Of a stretch of DNA of 28,892 bases, positions 1 through 6,870 are shown piece by piece. This stretch comes from JAPKEZ01 sp047638975 (GTDB lineage: Bacteria > Planctomycetota > UBA1135). A program made the position numbers and the translations under genes. Numbering within the stretch: the stretch's first letter is position 1; each line of letters begins with the position of its first letter. Location: the NCBI GenBank assembly GCA_047638975.1, contig JBLINB010000019.1, positions 1 through 28,892 of the forward strand. Reading direction: 5' to 3'. The notes under the pieces were generated by a model, which worked only from the letters and a program-made list of their open reading frames with translations, had not been told where the DNA came from and did not search any database.

Positions 1-582
1 TTTGTTGATTCCTGTTATTCTGCGACTTGCGAAGATTTTCGCAACGAAGTTGAACATGATTTGACTGAAGGTAGTGCACGAGTGTTGCAATGGCTGTTAA
101 ACAATGATGTCAACGTAGTCTTTGTTAGTAACGCACCTACCGAAAAGATAACGACCTGGTTTGCACATCATGGCTTTGGCGTCGATGATGGCCGCAGTAC
201 CGAACCCGGCTCTTCACGCATACGCGTGTACGGACGCGCCGGAAAGCAGCACCTTGGCGCCAGCAGCCGCACGCTCGACTTCAGTGGCCGCAAAGTTTTA
301 TGTGATCGGCCACAATACCGCGCAGTGCTCGAGCGCGAATCTCCTGACTTGGTCATTGGCGATGTACTGTCGCTAGATTTAAGTCAGCCCTTGGCAATGC
401 GTGTCGATGGCAACCCTGCAGCGCCGTCGGCAGTTGGTATCATGCATCTTCCACATACTCCAGAGTGGGTGCTAGAGTCGATTGGTCCAGGCACACATGA
501 AATTGATTATTTGGTGCCTCACGTTACCTCAATCCCTCGCGTTATAGAGCGCGTCCGCGAAAACCTTTTAGTCCATGGATGA
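1..582 (+). CDS. HAD-like hydrolase, 5' truncated by the window edge
   Basis: The reading frame is open from base 1 without a stop, so the true start lies upstream; a TTG at 61 is not a convincing start. The visible 193 residues contain VFVSNAP (about 118-138), which fits HAD motif II with its Ser, and VIGDVLSLDLSQP (about 352-390), which fits the acidic motif IV. The DxD nucleophile motif would lie upstream and cannot be checked. HAD enzymes are mostly cytosolic phosphatases; the substrate here is unknown. The last 8 bases overlap the next gene (ATG 575), so the two are probably translationally coupled. Family call is moderately sure, function not. Confidence 0.6.
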   Translation, partial: FVDSCYSATCEDFRNEVEHDLTEGSARVLQWLLNNDVNVVFVSNAPTEKITTWFAHHGFGVDDGRSTEPGSSRIRVYGRAGKQHLGASSRTLDFSGRKVLCDRPQYRAVLERESPDLVIGDVLSLDLSQPLAMRVDGNPAAPSAVGIMHLPHTPEWVLESIGPGTHEIDYLVPHVTSIPRVIERVRENLLVHG

Positions 583-796
583 TTTTCCCGATTTCGACCG
601 CGCATGGTTGCCATACATCTACCTCTACGGGGTAGGCGGTCTCTTTTTTCTAGGCGGGATGTATTTGATCTTCAAATCAAAGGCCTGCGATTGGACGCGC
701 GCTAGTCATCGCCGCTGGGCTAAAGTTTTAATCTTCGGATACTTTTGGTATGCAGCTTTGCACGGCATACAAACTTACGCTGCTCTTAATCTCTAA
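575..796 (+). CDS. Small two-helix membrane protein upstream of a symporter
   Basis: A 73-residue protein starting with ATG inside the end of the HAD gene. Two hydrophobic segments are visible, about residues 11-31 (rich in Gly, Leu, Phe) and 46-66, separated by a basic loop with CDWTRASHRRW. I do not recognise a family. It ends five bases before the symporter ATG at 802, so it is almost certainly cotranscribed with it. Small two-helix proteins sit just before sodium:solute symporters in other systems (YjcH with ActP, DUF4212 proteins with their SSS partners), so an accessory-subunit role is a reasonable inference, but sequence similarity to those is not evident by eye. Confidence 0.65.
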   Translation: MDDFPDFDRAWLPYIYLYGVGGLFFLGGMYLIFKSKACDWTRASHRRWAKVLIFGYFWYAALHGIQTYAALNL

Positions 797-801
797 TAAG
801 C

Positions 802-2742
802 ATGTTCAACCTATTATTACAACATGTTGCGCAGAGCGGTTCAGATGCCGCCGCCGCCGCTGCCGCTGATGCCGGTTCATCACCTATTTTCTGGGCGATC
901 GTGCTTGGCTATTTCGTGGTCGTGCTTGGCTTTGGCTCTTACTTCGCCAAGTTCAATAAATCGACTAGCGACTTTTTCTTCGGTGGACGCCGCTTTTCTT
1001 GGTGGCTGATTACCATGTCGATTGTTGCGACCGGTGTGGGAAGTCACAGCTTCCTGAAGTATTCCGGGAAGTCGTTCGAACACGGCTTTAGCGGCTCGAT
1101 GGCGTACATGAACGATTGGTTCTTTATGCCATTATTCATTTTTGGATGGCTGCCGATCATCTACTACATGAAGGTGCGTTCGATACCTGAGTATTTCGAA
1201 CGGCGTTTCAATAGCAAAGTGCGTGGGCTGGCGACCGTCGTCTTGCTGATGTACATGCTTGGCTATGTAGGGATTGGATTGTTGACGATGGCTAAAACGC
1301 TCAGCCCGATTTTGGGTGATAGCTGGTCGTTGATGGAGATCATCTGGATTGTGGCGGTAGTTGCTGGCGTCTATATTACATTTGGTGGTCAAACGGCGGT
1401 TATCTTCACCGACTTGCTTCAAGGCTTCATCCTGTTGTTCGCTGGTATTCTGCTGTTCATCCTCGGCCTGAATTGGTTCGGTGGTTTTGAAGAGTTCTGG
1501 AATACCCTCCCCGCAGAATTCAAGTTGCCGCTGTCTAACTTCAACGACGACCCCGGCTTTAATTTCGTCGGTATTTTCTGGCAAGATGCGGTCGCTGGCT
1601 CGATCGGGTTTTTGTTCATGAATCAGGGTTTGGTCATGCGCTTCTTGGCGTGTCGATCTGTAGATCACGGACGCAAAGCCGCGGCCTTTAACATTTTGTT
1701 CGCGTTGCCTGTTTCCGCAATCGCAGTTTCATGCGCGGGATGGATTGGCTACGGAATGATGACTCAAGATCCGACGATCGTAGCGGTGGATACCGACCCG
1801 GATACTATTTTCGTGCTGGTTACGCGCATCCTTACCACTAAGGCTGGCTTCGGTTTCTTTGTTGCAGCTGTTACGGCAGCATTAATGTCAACAGTAGATA
1901 CTTTAATCAACGCAATCTCGGCGGTGTTCTTAAACGACGTTTATCAGCCGATTATGAAATCGCGCGGAAAAGTGCATAATGATAAGCACCTACTTAAAAT
2001 CGCGATGATCGCCTCAGCTGTTGCAACAGTTGTGGGTGTTGGTGCGGCGTGGTGTTTCTCGTTATTCGGTAACCTCTACGAAGCACATGGCTTTTTCCAT
2101 TCGACATTTACGCCGCCATTGGTGGCATGTATCTTTATGGGAATTTTCTGGCGACGCTTTAACACTAAAGGCGCAATCGCTACCTTCGTCGCAGGTACGG
2201 TTATGATTATCCTTGGCCGCATGTTGCCATATGAATTAATCGAGCCATTCGCGCATGGCGTGCCAAGTGTCGACCCGCAAACTAAAGAAGTTTTAAGCAC
2301 ACCTTTCAAGTACATCGGCGCTCTTTACAATTTGGTGGTTTGTTTCGGTTCAGGCATCATAGTGACGCTGTTCACTGCTAGAGATAATAAAGATCTTAAA
2401 GGACTAACGATGTTCAGCCTAACGGCGGCACGCGAAATGTTTAAGGGAAGTGCGCCAAACGATAAAGTCGGTTTCCCTCAAACAGTGACATACTTGATTG
2501 ACCCTACTTTGCCAACGGGGGCCATCCGTATGGATACTGAAGCGATGCATCATCTAGCGGCAAATCAAGGAGACCTCGCTTACGTATGTGACAAGCGTAA
2601 ATGGCTAGGCGGTTTGCGTTCAGCACACGCATACTTTGACGGCGTGCATGAGCTTGGTGAAACCGTACTGTTGTCACAAGAGACTTACGACCACGGTCAC
2701 TTTTTGGATGGCAAACTGTTAGTCATCGAAAAAGAGTTTTGA
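802..2742 (+). CDS. Sodium:solute symporter family transporter (SSS)
   Basis: A 646-residue polytopic inner-membrane protein with about 13 hydrophobic segments. SSS hallmarks are visible: STSDFFFGGRR (54-64) after the first helix, GGQTAVIFTDLLQG (195-208), and MSTVDTLINA (362-371), whose Ser/Thr correspond to the Na2 sodium site of the LeuT-fold family. It should import a solute driven by Na+; the substrate cannot be told (sugars, acids and amino acids are all known in the family). Two oddities: a run of seven Ala near the N-terminus (residues 16-22), encoded by GCC/GCT repeats, and a hydrophilic C-terminal tail of about 100 residues after the last helix (about 530-646). No Shine-Dalgarno site precedes the ATG. 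Its end faces panB. Confidence 0.88.
   Translation: MFNLLLQHVAQSGSDAAAAAAADAGSSPIFWAIVLGYFVVVLGFGSYFAKFNKSTSDFFFGGRRFSWWLITMSIVATGVGSHSFLKYSGKSFEHGFSGSMAYMNDWFFMPLFIFGWLPIIYYMKVRSIPEYFERRFNSKVRGLATVVLLMYMLGYVGIGLLTMAKTLSPILGDSWSLMEIIWIVAVVAGVYITFGGQTAVIFTDLLQGFILLFAGILLFILGLNWFGGFEEFWNTLPAEFKLPLSNFNDDPGFNFVGIFWQDAVAGSIGFLFMNQGLVMRFLACRSVDHGRKAAAFNILFALPVSAIAVSCAGWIGYGMMTQDPTIVAVDTDPDTIFVLVTRILTTKAGFGFFVAAVTAALMSTVDTLINAISAVFLNDVYQPIMKSRGKVHNDKHLLKIAMIASAVATVVGVGAAWCFSLFGNLYEAHGFFHSTFTPPLVACIFMGIFWRRFNTKGAIATFVAGTVMIILGRMLPYELIEPFAHGVPSVDPQTKEVLSTPFKYIGALYNLVVCFGSGIIVTLFTARDNKDLKGLTMFSLTAAREMFKGSAPNDKVGFPQTVTYLIDPTLPTGAIRMDTEAMHHLAANQGDLAYVCDKRKWLGGLRSAHAYFDGVHELGETVLLSQETYDHGHFLDGKLLVIEKEF
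847..876 (+). repeat. GCC/GCT trinucleotide run encoding poly-Ala
   Basis: Imperfect tandem GCC/GCT codons near the 5' end of the symporter gene encode seven consecutive Ala between Asp residues. Such a run is prone to slippage by whole codons and so would change only the length of the N-terminal tail ahead of the first helix. Confidence 0.6.
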
Positions 2743-2751
2743 ACCTCTTTT
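2730..2751. terminator. Possible bidirectional terminator between symporter and panB
   Basis: Arms AAAAGAG (2730-2736) and CTCTTTT (2745-2751) are perfectly complementary around an 8-base loop, placed exactly where the two convergent genes end. The A-tract and T-tract in the arms allow it to act on both strands. The stem is short and A/T-rich, so strength is uncertain. Confidence 0.4.
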
Positions 2752-3643
2752 ACAGCGTATCCCAGTTCGGCGGAATATCTTCGCTGGCTGGGTAGCAGTG
2801 CTCGTCAGACGGAAAATCTCCGTTGCGTAGGTCGTTTTTAAGTTCGCCTAAGGCTTCGCGGATAGTATCCGCAAGATGCGCATAACGTTTCGCAAACTTC
2901 GGTACTGGGCCTGTCGTTAAACCTACGACATCGTGAAACACTAATATCTGGCCATCGCAGCCACCACCAGCACCAATGCCGATAGTCGGAATGGTCAAGC
3001 GCTTGCTGATTCGAGTGGCGACGATCTCGGGTACGCCTTCAAGCACCACCGCTGCTGCTCCGCATTCTTGAGCGGTCAGGGCATCTTCGAGAAGTTGTAG
3101 GGCGGCATCGACAGTCTTGCCCTGAACTTTAAAACCACCACGTGAATTTATAGACTGCGGTAGTAAACCAAGGTGAGCAAGAACCGGGATGTCTGCTTCA
3201 ACCAGAGCTTCGATGCGTTCGAAGCGTGGCCCCTCTAGTTTGACAGCCTGTGCGCCACCTTCACGCACTAGGCGCAAGGCATTGTTGATGGTGTCGGCGT
3301 TAGAAACATGGTAAGTACCAAATGGCATATCGGCGACAACTAACGGACGGTCAACAGCACGCTTAACGGCACGTGTTGCAGAAATGATTTGGTCGAGGCC
3401 AATTTTTAATGTACTGGCGTGACCGAGAACTACATTGGCCATTGAGTCACCCACTAAAATGAGATCGAACCCAGCTTCGTCAATCAAACGCGCGGTGGGG
3501 TAGTCGTATGCCGTTAAACATAATATTTTCTGCCCATTAAGCTTGCGCTGTAGCAAGCCCGGTACTGTGACTTTCGACGGTAGCTGACGCTCGTTGGTCT
3601 CGGAAGTCGGGCCGTAGGCCGTTGGTGATTTGGGTTTATCCAT
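2750..3643 (-). CDS. panB: 3-methyl-2-oxobutanoate hydroxymethyltransferase (ketopantoate hydroxymethyltransferase)
   Basis: Transfers a hydroxymethyl group from 5,10-methylenetetrahydrofolate to 2-oxoisovalerate, giving ketopantoate, the first committed step of pantothenate and CoA synthesis. The cytosolic TIM-barrel fold is shown by conserved motifs. Numbered from ATG 3643, these are VGDSMANVVLGH with Mg ligand D66, VADMPFGTYH with Mg ligand D105, VKLEG with K136 and E138, and VLEGVP with E202, matching the E. coli active-site residues D45, D84, K112, E114 and E181. The frame extends 8 codons further to a GTG at 3667, but the ATG at 3643 matches the usual PanB N-terminus. Length of 297 residues is slightly longer than the common 260-280 because of an N-terminal tail. 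No panC neighbour is present. Confidence 0.96.
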   Translation of the reverse strand: MDKPKSPTAYGPTSETNERQLPSKVTVPGLLQRKLNGQKILCLTAYDYPTARLIDEAGFDLILVGDSMANVVLGHASTLKIGLDQIISATRAVKRAVDRPLVVADMPFGTYHVSNADTINNALRLVREGGAQAVKLEGPRFERIEALVEADIPVLAHLGLLPQSINSRGGFKVQGKTVDAALQLLEDALTAQECGAAAVVLEGVPEIVATRISKRLTIPTIGIGAGGGCDGQILVFHDVVGLTTGPVPKFAKRYAHLADTIREALGELKNDLRNGDFPSDEHCYPASEDIPPNWDTL

Positions 3644-3684
3644 GATGTAGTCTATATTGTACTCCACACCAATTGGAAAAGAGG

Positions 3685-3693
3685 TGCTATTCT
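3685..3693 (+). promoter_or_regulatory. Possible extended -10 box of the outer-membrane barrel gene
   Basis: TGC followed by TATTCT (3688-3693) fits an extended -10 element. The expected transcription start would fall at about base 3700, the A of the ATG, so the mRNA could be leaderless. No convincing -35 is seen. A TACAAT on the opposite strand (3661-3656) could serve the divergent panB in the same way. Confidence 0.3.
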
Positions 3694-3699
3694 TTACGC

Positions 3700-4923
3700 A
3701 TGTTTACCCTCATACCCCTCACCCTTAGTCTCTTCTTGGCCGCACCTCAGCAAGAATTTAGTGACGAAGCACCGCAACAGCCATCTGCTTTAAGTACTTG
3801 GCTAGACTCAGTTTCTGGCGATTGGCAACCGAATACGCCACAGCAAAGCGCTGGTTTCGGCCTGCAAGCAGACTTGTTTATGGCGTTTACCGAAAAAGAC
3901 GGTTCTTTTGATGAGTATAATCGTCTGCGCTTGCGCTCTTTGGTGTTTAACGCTCAGCACGATTTAAATTTTGGTGTATTGTTTGGTAGTTTGGCCATTG
4001 GCGATTACGACGATTTCGACGAGATCGTGATACCTCAATTAGGCGTGATGCTTACCGATATCGGTCTCGGCATGGACGGTACCACCAACTTACGCATTGG
4101 CCGCTACTTTGCAGATGCCGGTGCTTATAATGCTTACCTACCAGCCGACTTTGCTGCTCCGGGCCTTGATGGTACACGCCGCAGTTTTTTAGGAGGTAAC
4201 CTTTCGGTGACGGGTCTCGAGTTGCATAACAACAGATACGTTAGTAGTGGTCACCTTCACGTTTCTGCCGGTATCGCCAGCGAACGCCAAAGTCTAGACT
4301 TCGACAATTTTGATATTTCGACAATTACCGGCTCTAACGACGCCGAAAGATTTAGTGCAGATAACTGGCTAGCGACTGGCCGCGTAAGCATGCAATTTGA
4401 TTTAGATGCTAGCAGCGTAATGCGTGTTGGTGCTACAGCAATAATATCTCCAGCCGAGGTGGTCTTCACCGATGTCGGGCTTGCCGAACCCGAGCGTGCA
4501 GAAATAAAACATAATAACTTTGCTGTCGAGTTCGGTGCGCTGTTTAATACGAGTGCGACTCGTTCTCACGAATGGTCTATGGAGGTTTGGCTTGACGACA
4601 GCCAATACCGCGACACATCAGGCGCCTACCCGTCTGCGCGGGGCCGCGGCGAATGGGGGATGTATCAAATGCGATGTGATGAAGAATGGTCTCTCGGTGC
4701 TTTAGTTGCACGCCACGAGGTACTTGGCTTACTCGATGGTGAAGACCACGCTCACGATCACTCTGCTTGGCTAAGCTACATTCCAGGATTTGGTAGCGCA
4801 GTCACGATGTTCGGCACGCATACCAACCCTGGTGATCAGCTAGAAAAGTATTACACTTTTGGCATCGAGTACAGCATCAATATCGGCCGCGCACAAACGC
4901 ACAAACTGAATCGCTGGTTCTAA
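3700..4923 (+). CDS. Secreted protein, probable outer-membrane beta-barrel
   Basis: I do not recognise a named family. The frame extends 9 codons upstream to a TTG at 3673, but ATG 3700 begins a clear signal peptide (MFTLIPLTLSLFLAAP, likely cleaved near residues 15-17). The mature part of about 390 residues is rich in alternating polar/hydrophobic stretches with Gly and aromatic residues, for example LRLRSLVFNAQHDLNFGVLF, TTNLRIGRYFADAG and YTFGIEYSINIG. It ends in Trp-Phe, as outer-membrane barrels do for BAM recognition. A mid-protein segment is typical of porin-like loops (Asp- and Asn-rich). A porin or phosphate-porin-like role is possible but not shown. The stop codon lies within a hairpin shared with the convergent phosphodiesterase gene. 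Confidence 0.6.
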   Translation: MFTLIPLTLSLFLAAPQQEFSDEAPQQPSALSTWLDSVSGDWQPNTPQQSAGFGLQADLFMAFTEKDGSFDEYNRLRLRSLVFNAQHDLNFGVLFGSLAIGDYDDFDEIVIPQLGVMLTDIGLGMDGTTNLRIGRYFADAGAYNAYLPADFAAPGLDGTRRSFLGGNLSVTGLELHNNRYVSSGHLHVSAGIASERQSLDFDNFDISTITGSNDAERFSADNWLATGRVSMQFDLDASSVMRVGATAIISPAEVVFTDVGLAEPERAEIKHNNFAVEFGALFNTSATRSHEWSMEVWLDDSQYRDTSGAYPSARGRGEWGMYQMRCDEEWSLGALVARHEVLGLLDGEDHAHDHSAWLSYIPGFGSAVTMFGTHTNPGDQLEKYYTFGIEYSINIGRAQTHKLNRWF

Positions 4924-4933
4924 ACCAGTTTTT
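4914..4933 (+). terminator. Hairpin plus T-run at the convergent gene ends
   Basis: CTGGTT (4914-4919), a 3-base loop, AACCAG (4923-4928), then five T (4929-4933). This is an intrinsic-terminator layout for the plus-strand barrel gene; it overlaps the stop codons of both convergent genes. The stem is only six base pairs, so it may be weak. Confidence 0.45.
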
Positions 4934-6284
4934 CAAACACTGCTGTCGAGTCTACACATTCACCGTCGGGCATTAGCTCTGACGGTGCAATAATCAGTGG
5001 CCCTAATTCTGCCCGACTCGGACGCCGTCCGTGTGAACCTTTGACTAAGCTGGTGTCAAGCGGGATGACGTTGAGGCTGTAACGCATTCCTATCATCTTT
5101 TTGAGTAGCTTTAAAGCTACGCGCAACTTAGCGAACTTAAGTTTAGGGTCTAAGAATAATTCGCAAGGATCGTAGCCAGGTTTGCGATGAATTTCTACGC
5201 AACGGGCAAAGTCTGGTGGCGTCTGGTGCTCGAGCCAGTACGGATAGGCAAACCAACAACCTTGCTTGGCAGTAATGATTAACTCGCCACTACGCGGATG
5301 GTTGAGTTCGGCGACATCTTCACGGCGTTGCACACTTTCGACGCCTTCGCAGGCACTTAACAACTGTGTGACTTGCGCGATGTCTTGCGGGTCATTAACG
5401 TAGATATGTGCCACTTGATGGTCACATACGGCAAAAGCGCGCGAATTGCCGGGGTCGAGTAGCGAACCGTTTTTGGCAGAGTAAACTTGTAGTAGACCCG
5501 CTTCGTTTAAAATCTTATTGGGATACACGCACTGATCGACATCTTCGATGCCGTATTCGCTAACAACCATCACTTGAGTTTGCGCGTCATGCTGCAGTAA
5601 TGGCGCAAGTGCAGCATCGAGTTCACGACAGGCAGCAGCGGCTTGTGTCGAGTTTACTCCATAGCGTTGTAAATCGTAATCAAGGTGCGGCAAATAACTG
5701 AGGTGTAAACCACCTGGATGATTGCGCATCTGCAAAAGCGTGGCATCGATAATCCATTGCGTACTTTTGATGTTAGCAGTCGGTCCCCAAAAATTAAATA
5801 AAGGGAACTCACCAAGGCTATCCGTCAACTCGCTACGCAGCTTATCAGGATGGGTATGAACATCTGGACCTTTGCGGCCATCCGCGTAATAAGTGGGACG
5901 CGGGGTAACGCTAAAGTCGGCATCACTTGGCAAGTTGAACCACCAAAACATCTGATGGCTTTGCTGCTGTGCATCATCAGCATGAGCTTGGCGCCAACGC
6001 TTAAAAATAGATTTACCGTTAGCCGTAATGAGGTTGACGGATTGTCTCCAGAGCCACACTTCGCTTAAGTCGCGGTGATACCAGCCATTGGCCACCGCAC
6101 CATGTTCAGCGGCGGTGGTGCCCATCAACATATTGGCTTGCGCGGTACAAGTTACTGCCGGAAAAGCCGCGTCGATGTTTTTTACTTGGTGCTGCTGAGC
6201 ATAGTTAAGTAAATTCGGCATGTCTCCGGAATGAAGTAATTCAGGAGTGAGTCCGACTATATTGAGTACTAATATCTTGTTCAT
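4920..6284 (-). CDS. Alkaline phosphatase superfamily / nucleotide pyrophosphatase-like protein, EboF-like
   Basis: A 454-residue protein of the type I phosphodiesterase/nucleotide pyrophosphatase fold. FPAVTCTAQANMLMG (41-55) gives the expected nucleophile T45, and GSHG (416-419) gives a conserved His. Other positions differ from classic NPPs: NIVGL (8-12) instead of the metal-binding DG, LDYDLQRYG (201-209) with Gln where the His of D..GH sits, and SEYG (242-245) instead of SDHG. Stretches such as VTPRP, HPRSG, IHRKPGYDP and VIPLD resemble, from memory, the phosphodiesterase-like protein of the ebo cluster of cyanobacteria and other bacteria. No other ebo gene (UbiA-type, TatD-type, EboD) is nearby. 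It starts 19 bases after the biotin carrier gene and closes the long minus-strand run. No signal peptide, so probably cytosolic. Superfamily sure; reaction unknown. Confidence 0.75.
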   Translation of the reverse strand: MNKILVLNIVGLTPELLHSGDMPNLLNYAQQHQVKNIDAAFPAVTCTAQANMLMGTTAAEHGAVANGWYHRDLSEVWLWRQSVNLITANGKSIFKRWRQAHADDAQQQSHQMFWWFNLPSDADFSVTPRPTYYADGRKGPDVHTHPDKLRSELTDSLGEFPLFNFWGPTANIKSTQWIIDATLLQMRNHPGGLHLSYLPHLDYDLQRYGVNSTQAAAACRELDAALAPLLQHDAQTQVMVVSEYGIEDVDQCVYPNKILNEAGLLQVYSAKNGSLLDPGNSRAFAVCDHQVAHIYVNDPQDIAQVTQLLSACEGVESVQRREDVAELNHPRSGELIITAKQGCWFAYPYWLEHQTPPDFARCVEIHRKPGYDPCELFLDPKLKFAKLRVALKLLKKMIGMRYSLNVIPLDTSLVKGSHGRRPSRAELGPLIIAPSELMPDGECVDSTAVFEKLV

Positions 6285-6303
6285 CGTTTTAGGCCAGAGC
6301 TTG

Positions 6304-6870
6304 TCAGTCGTTCTGTAAATCTAGCAGTGGCTGTGCATCTTCGACATCGTCGCCATCGGCAATTAAGTAGTCGCCTACCACTGTCGTTTGCGGATTTCCG
6401 GGAAGGGGATTCCATTTTACAGGACTAAATGTTTTCATAACTTCTAGCAGGCCAATCGTCTTGCCGGCATCGATGCTCTCGCCTGCTTGTACGAAAGCCG
6501 GCGAATCTGGAGTAGGGCGATGATAGAAACGACCGGCTTGCGGTGCGGTGATGCAATTGCGCGTAGCGTCTTGAGCATGATCGCCAAGCGTGTCTAACAC
6601 CTCGTCACTATCGACAACTTTTAAGGTTGCTAGTGGTTGCTGGTATTGCAGCGCACTACCAAGTTTAATCGCAGTGCATAGTTTGATGCGCTGATGGGTG
6701 CCGGCGGGCGCCACTAACTTATGGCTTACACCAAGAATGCTTATTTTAGCAACCACATGCCCAGCACTAATCACCTGCTGGTCTTCTTCAATGAACACGA
6801 TTTGACCCACGGCCGGTGAGCACAAAGTTTGCTCGCCGTCGATGTCTAAAACTAGTAATGGGATGCTCAT
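6304..6870 (-). CDS. Biotin carboxyl carrier protein with an extra degenerate biotinyl domain
   Basis: Carries biotin between the biotin carboxylase and carboxyltransferase encoded just upstream. The C-terminal half (about 107-185) is a biotinyl domain of AccB type: FYHRPTPDSPAFVQAGESI followed by LLEVMKTF, in which K146 is the expected biotinylation site. The hairpin after it carries an insert (WNPLPGNPQTT). The N-terminal half (about 17-85) also follows the biotinyl pattern, from SPAVGQI through ISILGVSHKLVAP to LATLKV, but the MK pair is replaced: G47 aligns with the lysine, so it cannot be biotinylated. The 188-residue length is near that of AccB, yet AccB has a Pro/Ala linker there instead of a second domain. 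Its ATG overlaps the stop of the carboxyltransferase gene. Confidence 0.88.
   Translation of the reverse strand: MSIPLLVLDIDGEQTLCSPAVGQIVFIEEDQQVISAGHVVAKISILGVSHKLVAPAGTHQRIKLCTAIKLGSALQYQQPLATLKVVDSDEVLDTLGDHAQDATRNCITAPQAGRFYHRPTPDSPAFVQAGESIDAGKTIGLLEVMKTFSPVKWNPLPGNPQTTVVGDYLIADGDDVEDAQPLLDLQND

Noticed and set aside
1132..1668. A 178-residue reading frame on the minus strand
   Set aside because: It lies wholly inside the symporter gene, is rich in Gln, Arg and Pro without family features, and is explained as an antisense shadow of the membrane helices.
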